From positions 3,402,660 to 3,466,659 of the forward strand of contig NW_022098001.1 in the NCBI RefSeq assembly GCF_002288925.2: DNA of 64,000 bases. Direction: 5' to 3'. Positions 58,179 through 64,000 of this stretch are shown here, in pieces. The translations under genes and the position numbers were made by a program. Numbering within the stretch: position 1 is the first letter of the stretch; each line of letters starts with the position of its first letter. Source of the DNA: Delphinapterus leucas. Taxonomy: Eukaryota; Chordata; Mammalia; Artiodactyla; Monodontidae. The notes below the pieces were generated by a model, which was given only the letters and a program-made list of their open reading frames with translations, was not told the origin of the DNA and did not search any database.

Positions 58179-58274
58179 CTCAAATTGTGGACAGAACGTA
58201 AAAACAAAGGTCTCTCCAGTACCATAAAAGCCATCACTTACTTTAAATGGCTCAGACGCCAATGCACCAAAAAC
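58179..58274 (-). CDS. OXR1: OXR1 coding exon, TLDc domain core
   Basis: On the - strand it reads VFGALASEPFKVSDGFYGTG then ETFVFTFCPQFE, 32 whole codons. This is the most characteristic TLDc stretch (FGALAS...F.GTGE.FVF). Acceptor ...TTTTTTATCCTTAG lies before 58274, and donor GTAAGAAC follows 58179. It is joined in phase 0 to the next exon. With the other two exons the window holds 101 C-terminal OXR1 residues; the upstream TLDc exon and the LysM/GRAM parts are not in the window. Confidence 0.97.
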
Positions 58275-58969
58275 CTAAGGATAAAAAAGGCACGTTCAAT
58301 GACATGACTATTAATTTGTTTCCGTAAGCACTGTCCCATTATATATGTTTAAGTAAAATGCAAAAAGTTTAATCTAGCATAGTTTTGTCTACTTGTACTT
58401 AAAAAGTGAAACATGACCAGTTGTCACACAATTCATATTATTGTCAGGTACAAAGCATATCAGTTTCTCAGTGGGAAAAAACCAGATTTTTCCTAGTTTT
58501 GAAATCTAAAAACATGTCTATTATCACAAAAAGATAATCTAAAAAAGTGGTAGCCACATTTCAGCATGACAATGTACACACAGTGAGGACAACATGCTGT
58601 TGTGGTACTGTAGCACTTACGACAGCAAAAACCCCTCAGTATGGGTAAACATTCTACTACTAAAAAGGTATGCCAGTTTCCTCTTCATTGGACAGTAAAT
58701 TCCATGAGGACAGAACTTCAGTCTGAATTGTTTGGTCCTGTAATGCCTTGGCTTTACACAGTACACGACACACAGTAGATACCCTAAAAAAAGGATGAAT
58801 AAATGAACAAGAGGACTGGACAAGTCATTTCAATGCTGTGGGTCTAAGGTTCCAGATCACGAAATGGCAAAGTAGAGTTCGATGATCTCTACAGTCACTA
58901 TCTCTCCTGACATTCTACTTCCAGACTCAATTTTTAAAATAGACTTTTCTTATTGTAAGGTGTGTATGT

Positions 58970-58970
<1 letters not shown>

Positions 58971-59006
<36 letters not shown>

Positions 59007-59008
59007 AT
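58971..59008. repeat. (CA)n(TA)n microsatellite
   Basis: About 24 bases of CA followed by TA repeats in the OXR1 intron. Confidence 0.9.
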
Positions 59009-59678
59009 ACAATCATACAGATCAATTTGGAATCATCACAAAGCAAAGTTCCATTCAACCTTCATGCAGACCTAGAAACAGGACATTACCAGCGCCCCAG
59101 AAACTCTGTACCACCACCTCCACCTCCCAAAATGAAGCTACTAGGTCTGACAATAACAAAGACGTGTTTTGCCCATTTATGAACTTGCTGTTTCAGGAAT
59201 AACCAAACTGTGTCTTCCTTATCTGGGACTTTGTTCTTGGTCTCATCCTCACACAATTATCTTTATTTATTTTATAAATTTTATTTATTTTTTAGCTATT
59301 TTTTTAAAAACATCTTTATTGGAGTATAATTGCCTTACAATGGTGTGTTAGTTTCTGCTGTATAACAAATTGAATCAGCTATACATATACATATATCCCC
59401 ATATCTCCTCCCCCTTGCATCTCCCTCCCTCCCGCCCTCCCTATCCCACACCTCTAGGTGGTCACAAAGCACTGAGCTGATCTCCCTGTGCTATGTGGCT
59501 GCCTCCCACTAGCTATCTATTTTACATTTGGTAGTGTATATATGTCCATGCCACTCTCTCACTTCATCCCAGCCTACCCTTCCCTCTCCCCATGTCCTCA
59601 AGTCCATTCTCTACATCTGCATCTTTATTCCTGTCCTGCCACTAGGTTCTTCAGAACCATTTTTTCTTTTTTTTTTTT

Positions 59679-62600
59679 TTACATTCCGTATATATGTGTT
59701 AGCATATGGTATTTGTTTTTCTCTTTCTGACTTAGTTCACTCTGTATGACAGTCTCTGCGTCCCTCCACCTCACTACAAATAACACAATTTTGTTTCTTT
59801 TTATGACTGAGTAATATTCCACTGTATATATGTGCCACATCTTCTTTATCCATTCATCTGTCAATGGATACTCAGGTTGCTTCCAAGCCCTGGCTATCGT
59901 AAATAGAGCTGCAATGAACATTGTGGTACCTGTCTCTTGAGTTATGGTTTTCTCAGGGTATATGCCCAGTAGTGGGATTGCTGGGTCGTATGGTACCTCT
60001 ATGTTTAGTTTTTTTAAGGAACCTCCATGTGGTTCTCCATAGTGGCTGTATCAATTTACATTCCCACCAACAGTGCAAGAGGGTTCCCTTTTCTCCACAC
60101 CCTCTCCAGCAATTATTGTCTGTAGATTTTCTGATGATGGCCATTCTGACCAGTATGAGATGGTACCTCATTGCAGTTTTGCTTTGCATTTCTCTAATGA
60201 TTAGTGATGTTGAGCATCCTTTCATGTGTTTGTTGGCAATCAGTATATCTTCTTTGGAGAAATGTCTGTTTAGGTCTTCTGCTCATTTTTGGATTGGGTT
60301 GTTTGTTTTTTTGATATTGAGCTACATGAGCTGCCTGTATATTTTGGAGACTAATCCTTTGTCAGTTGCTTCGTTTGCAAATACTTTCTCCCATTCTGAG
60401 GGCTGTCTTTTCATCTTGTTTATGGTTTCCTTTGCTGTGCAAAAGCTTTTAAGTTTCAATAGGTCCCATTTATTTGTGTTTTTATTTCCATTTCTCTAGG
60501 AGGTGGGTCAAAAAGGATCTTGCTGTGATTTATGTCATAGAGTGTTTTGCCTGTTTTCCTCTAAGAGTTTTGTACTGTATGACCTTACATTTAGGTCTGT
60601 AATCCAGTTTGAATTTATTTTGCTGTATGGTGTTAGGAAGTGTTCTAATTTCATACTTTTACATGTAGCTGTCCAGTTTCCCCAGCACCACTTATTGAAG
60701 AGGCTGTCTTTTCTCCATTGTATATTGTTGCCTCCTTTATCAAAGATAAGGTGACCATGTGTGTGTGGGTTTATCTCTGGGCTTTCTATCCTGTTCCACT
60801 GATCTATTTCTGTTTTTCTACCACTACCATACTGTCTTGATTACTGCAGCTTTGTAGTATAGTCTGAAGTCAGGGAGTCTGATTCCACCAGCTCTGTTTT
60901 TCTTTCTCATGATTGCTCTGGGGGCTTCCCTGGTGGCGCAGTGGTTGAGAGTCTGCCTGCCGATGCAGGGGACACGGGTTCGTGCCCCGGTCCGGGAAGA
61001 TCCCACATGCCGTGGAGCAGCTAGGCCCGCGAGCCATGGCTGCTGAGCCTGCACATCCGGAGCCTGTGCTCCGCAACAGGAGAGGCCACAACAGTGAGAG
61101 GCCCGCGTACCACACAAAAAAAAAAAGATTGCTTTGGCTATTAAGGGTGTTTTGTGTTTCCATATAAATTGTGAAATTTTTTGTTCTAGTTCTGTGAAAA
61201 ATACCATTGGTAGTTTGATAGGGATTGCAATAGATCTGTAGATTGCTTTGGGTAGTATAGTCATTTTCACAATGTTGATTCTTCCAATCCAAGAACACAG
61301 TATATCTTTCCATCTGTTGGTATCATCTTTAATTTCTCTCATCAGCGTCTTACAGTGTTCTGCATACAGGTCTTTTGTCTCTTTAGGTAGGTTTATTACT
61401 AGGTATTTTATTCTTTTTGTTGCAATGGTAAATGGGAGTGTTTCCTTAATTTCTCTTTCAGATTTTTCATCGTTAGTGTATAGGAATGCAAGAGATTTCT
61501 GAGCATTAATTTTGCATCCTGCTACTTTACCAAATTCATTGATTAGCTCTAGTAGTTTTCTGATAGCATCTTCAGGATTCTCTATGTATAGTGTCATGTC
61601 ATCTGCAAACAGTGACAGCTTTATTTCTTCTCTTCCGATTTGGATTCCTTTCACTTCTTTTTCTTCTCTGATTGCTGTGGCTAAAACTTTCAAAACTATG
61701 CTGAATAACAGTAGTGAGAGTCTTGTTCCTGATCTTAGTGGAAATGGTTTCAGTTTTTCACCATTGAGAACAACGTTGGCTGTAGGTTTGTCATGTATGG
61801 CCTTTATTATGTTGAGGAAAGTTCCCTCTGGCATGCCTACTTTCTGCAGGGTTTTTATCATTAATGGGTGTTGAATTTTGTCAGAAACTTTTTCTGCATC
61901 TATTGAGATGATCATATGGTTTTTCTCCTTCAATGTGTTAATATGGTTTATCACATTGATTGATTTGCATATACTGAAGAATCCTTGTATTCCTGGGATA
62001 AACCCCACTTGATCACAGTGTATAATCCTTTTAATGTGCTGTTGGATTCTGTTTCCTAGTATTCTGTTGAGGATTTTTACAATGTTCATCAGTGATATTG
62101 GTCTGTAGTTTTCTTTTTTTGTGACATCTTTGTCTGGTTTTGGTATCAGGATGATGGTGGCCTTGTAGAATTAGTTTGGGAGTGTTCCTTCCTCTGCTAT
62201 ATTTTGGAAGAGTTTGAGAAGGATAGGTGTTAGCTCTTCTCTAAATGTTGATAGAATTTGCCTGTGAAGCCACCTGGTCCTGGGCTTTTGTTTGTTGGAA
62301 GATTTTTAATCACATTCTCAATTTCAGTGCTTGTGATTGGTCTGTTTATATTTTCTATTTCTTCCTGGTTCAGTCTCGGAAGGTTGTGCTTTTCTAAGAA
62401 TATGTCCATTTCTTCCAGGTTGTCCATTTTACTGGCACAGAGTTGCTTGTAGTAATCTCTCATGATTCTTTGTATTTCTGCAGTGTCAGCTGTTACTTCT
62501 CCTTTTTCATTTCTAATTCTATTGAGTCTTCTCTCTTTTTTCCTTGATGAGTCTGGCTAGTGGTTTATCAATTGTTTTTATCTTCTCAAAGAACCAGCTT

Positions 62601-63690
62601 TTAGTTTTATTGATCTTAGCTATTGTTTCCTTTATGTCTTTTTCACTTATCTCTGTTCTGATCTTTATGATTTATTTCCTTCTGCTAAATTTGTTTTTTT
62701 TTGTTGTTGTTCTTCTTCTTTCTCTAATTGCTTTAGCTGTAAGGTTAGGTTGTTTATTTCAGATGTTTCTTGTTTCTGAGGTAGGATTGTATTGCTATAA
62801 ACTTCCCTCTTAGAACTGCTTTTGCTGCATCCCATAGGTTTTAGGTCGTTGTGTTTTTATTGTCATTTGTTTCTAGGTATTTTCTGATTTCCTCTTTGAT
62901 TTCTTCAGTGATCTCTTGGTTATTTAAGAGGGTACTGTTCAGCCTCCATGTGTTTGTATTTCTCACAGATGTTTTTCCTGTAACTGATATCTAGTTTCAT
63001 AGTGTTGTGGTCAGAAAAGATACTTGATACGATTTCAATTTTCTTAAATTTACCAAGGCTTGATTTGTGACCCAACATATGATCTATCTTAGAGAATGTC
63101 CATGAGCACTTGAGAAGAAAGTGTATTGTGCTGTTTTTGGATCGAATGTCCTATAAATATCAATTAAGTCCATCTTGTTTAATGTATCATTTAAAGCTTG
63201 TGCTTCCTTATTTATTTCTTTTGGATGATGTGTCCATTGGTGAAAGTGGGGTGTTAAAGTCCCTTGCTATGACTGTGTTACTGTCGATCGCCCCTTTTAT
63301 GGCTGTTAGCATTTGCCTTATGTATTGAGGTGCTCCTATGTTGGGTGCATAAATATTTACAATTGTTATATCTGCTTCTTAGATTGATCCCTTGATCATT
63401 ATGTAGTGTCCTTCTTTGTCTCATGTCATAGTCTTTGTTTTAAAGTCTATTTTGTCTGATATGAGAATTGCTACTCCAGCTTTCTTTTGATTTTCATTTG
63501 CATGGAATATCTTTTTCCATCCCCTCACTTTCAGTCTGTATGTGTCCCTAGGTCTGAAGTGGGTCTCTTGTAGACAGCATATATACGGGTCTTGTTTTTG
63601 TATCCGTTCAGCCAGTCTATGTCTTTTGGTTGGAGCATTTAATCCATTTACATTTAAGGTAGTTATCGATATGTATGTTCCTATTACCAT
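59679..63690 (-). pseudogene. L1 ORF2 remnant (endonuclease-reverse transcriptase), broken
   Basis: Starts at 63690 with TTLNVNGLNAPTKRHRLAE and the endonuclease phrase CCLQETHF; the frame fails near 63421. A middle piece at 62463-62230 has PTNKSPGPGGF. The reverse-transcriptase part at 62089-61133 keeps IDAEK (about 61900) and FADD (61609-61598). It has lost four residues after SGTR (about 61730), a conserved RT stretch. A SINE sits within it at 60922-61126. C-terminal pieces (60225-59953 and 59921-59679, ending SQKEKNKYHML..HIYGM) are in other frames. Not functional. Confidence 0.9.
60922..61126 (+). mobile_element. short CHR-type SINE inside L1 ORF2, with TSD
   Basis: Head GGCTTCCCTGGTGGCGCAG at 60923, GGGTTCGTGCCCCGG, A tail to 61126. 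Duplications GATTGCTCTGG at 60911-60921 and GATTGCTTTGG at 61127-61137 differ by one base. SINE plus duplication add 216 bases, a multiple of three. On the L1 sense strand the SINE has no stop, so the ORF2 frame reads straight through it. Confidence 0.94.
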
Positions 63691-63748
63691 TTCCTTAATT
63701 GTTTTGGGTCTGTTATTGTAGGTGTTTTCCTTCTCTTGTGTTTCCTGC

Positions 63749-64000
63749 CTAAAGAAGTTCCTTTAGCATTTGTTGTAAAGCTGGTTTGGTGGTGGTGAAT
63801 TTTCTTAGCTTTTGCTTGTCTGTAAAGGTTTTAATTTCTCCATCGAATCTGAATGAGGTCCTTGCTGGGTAGAGTAATCTTGGTTGTAGGTTTTTCCCTT
63901 TCATCACTTTAAATATGTCCTGCCACTCCCTTCTGGCTTGCAGACTTTCTGCTGAAAGATCAGCTGTTAACCTTATGGGGATTCCCTTGTATGTTATTTG
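63749..64000 (-). pseudogene. L1 ORF1 C-terminal end, partial at window edge
   Basis: The - strand frame beginning at base 64000 stays open for 83 codons to TAG at 63751-63749. It includes RLTADLSAESLQARREWQDI, PRLLYPARTSFRFDGEIKTF and a KPALQQMLKELL end, the L1 ORF1 RNA-binding C-terminal domain. It is intact as far as seen, but the start is off the window and the element as a whole is dead because of ORF2. Confidence 0.88.

Larger units (their letters stand above)
58275..64000 (-). other. OXR1: OXR1 intron, continuing past the right edge
   Basis: No further OXR1 exon was found up to the window edge; 58275-59290 shows only a L2-like 3' end at about 58680-58805 ('GTAAATTCCATGAGGACAGA', 'ACACACAGTAGATACCCTAA') and a CA/TA run at 58971-59008. 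The rest is a large L1. Confidence 0.75.
59300..64000 (-). mobile_element. L1 LINE, long copy running off the right edge, same sense as OXR1
   Basis: Reverse-oriented L1 with, from right to left: the C-terminus of ORF1 (64000-63749), a short inter-ORF spacer, ORF2 (63690 to 59679) and the 3'UTR ending near 59300 in T-rich DNA. It is long for an insertion, since at least 4.7 kb is present and the 5' end is outside the window. ORF2 is broken by frameshifts, deletions and a SINE, so it cannot move. No left target-site duplication can be matched without the right end. Confidence 0.92.

Noticed and set aside
58560..58830. Possible extra OXR1 exon between 58275 and 59290
   Set aside because: No - strand frame there gives TLDc-like sequence with an acceptor/donor pair; the recognisable part is an L2 3' end.
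60503..60754. Several + strand open frames (59488-63328) inside the L1
   Set aside because: Antisense shadows of the L1 ORF2 sequence.
1..64000. CRISPR array, operon, phage or other bacterial-type system
   Set aside because: The window is vertebrate nuclear DNA with spliced genes and SINE/LINE repeats; no regular direct repeats with spacers exist.

Overview
The window is mammalian nuclear DNA, almost certainly from a cetacean (whale or dolphin). The main reason is about fourteen copies of tRNA-derived SINEs beginning with the head GGCTTCCCTGGTGGCGCAG. Ten are a short ~205-bp form with an A tail and three or four are a longer ~330-bp form, which is the CHR SINE pattern of Cetacea and their relatives. 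Ruminant-type BovB is not evident. The rest of the DNA is typical mammalian: AT-rich, CpG-poor, with L1, L2, MIR, MaLR/MLT1 and DNA-transposon fossils. Species identity cannot be fixed from the sequence alone.

Two protein genes are supported, and they converge. ABRA (STARS, actin-binding Rho-activating protein) is complete on the + strand. It has a TATA-like promoter at about 36.58 kb, coding exon 1 at 36661-37337, a 7.4-kb intron, coding exon 2 at 44717-45236, and a 3'UTR with AATAAA signals to about 46.6 kb. The last three coding exons of OXR1 (end of the TLDc domain) are on the - strand at 58274-58179, 56765-56692 and 54337-54202, followed by a 3'UTR that probably runs to about 52.45 kb. 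The tail-to-tail arrangement matches my recollection of the order and orientation of OXR1 and ABRA at human 8q23, which independently supports both calls. The rest of OXR1 lies beyond the right edge.

Region by region: 0-36.5 kb is intergenic DNA upstream of ABRA, full of repeats. It includes MLT1 LTRs, a MER20-like element, a SINE nested in a Tigger element, a twin-primed L1 with clean target-site duplications (25.7-26.6 kb), and an unusual CpG-rich block at 28.44-28.90 kb that interrupts an ancient L2. From 36.5 to 46.6 kb is ABRA. From 46.6 to 52.4 kb is the intergenic gap, with a long SINE, a short SINE and L1/L2 debris. From 52.4 kb to the end is the OXR1 3' part; its intron holds a long, decayed L1 (59.3-64.0 kb) in the same sense as the gene, itself hit by a SINE.

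The two genes are not known to act in one pathway. ABRA is a muscle actin/Rho/SRF regulator, and OXR1 is an oxidative-stress protein of the TLDc family. Nothing here looks like a new multi-gene system. The points most worth checking are the CpG-rich insertion with an RFX X-box, and the apparent one-base deletion that extends the ABRA C-terminus by about 14 residues.
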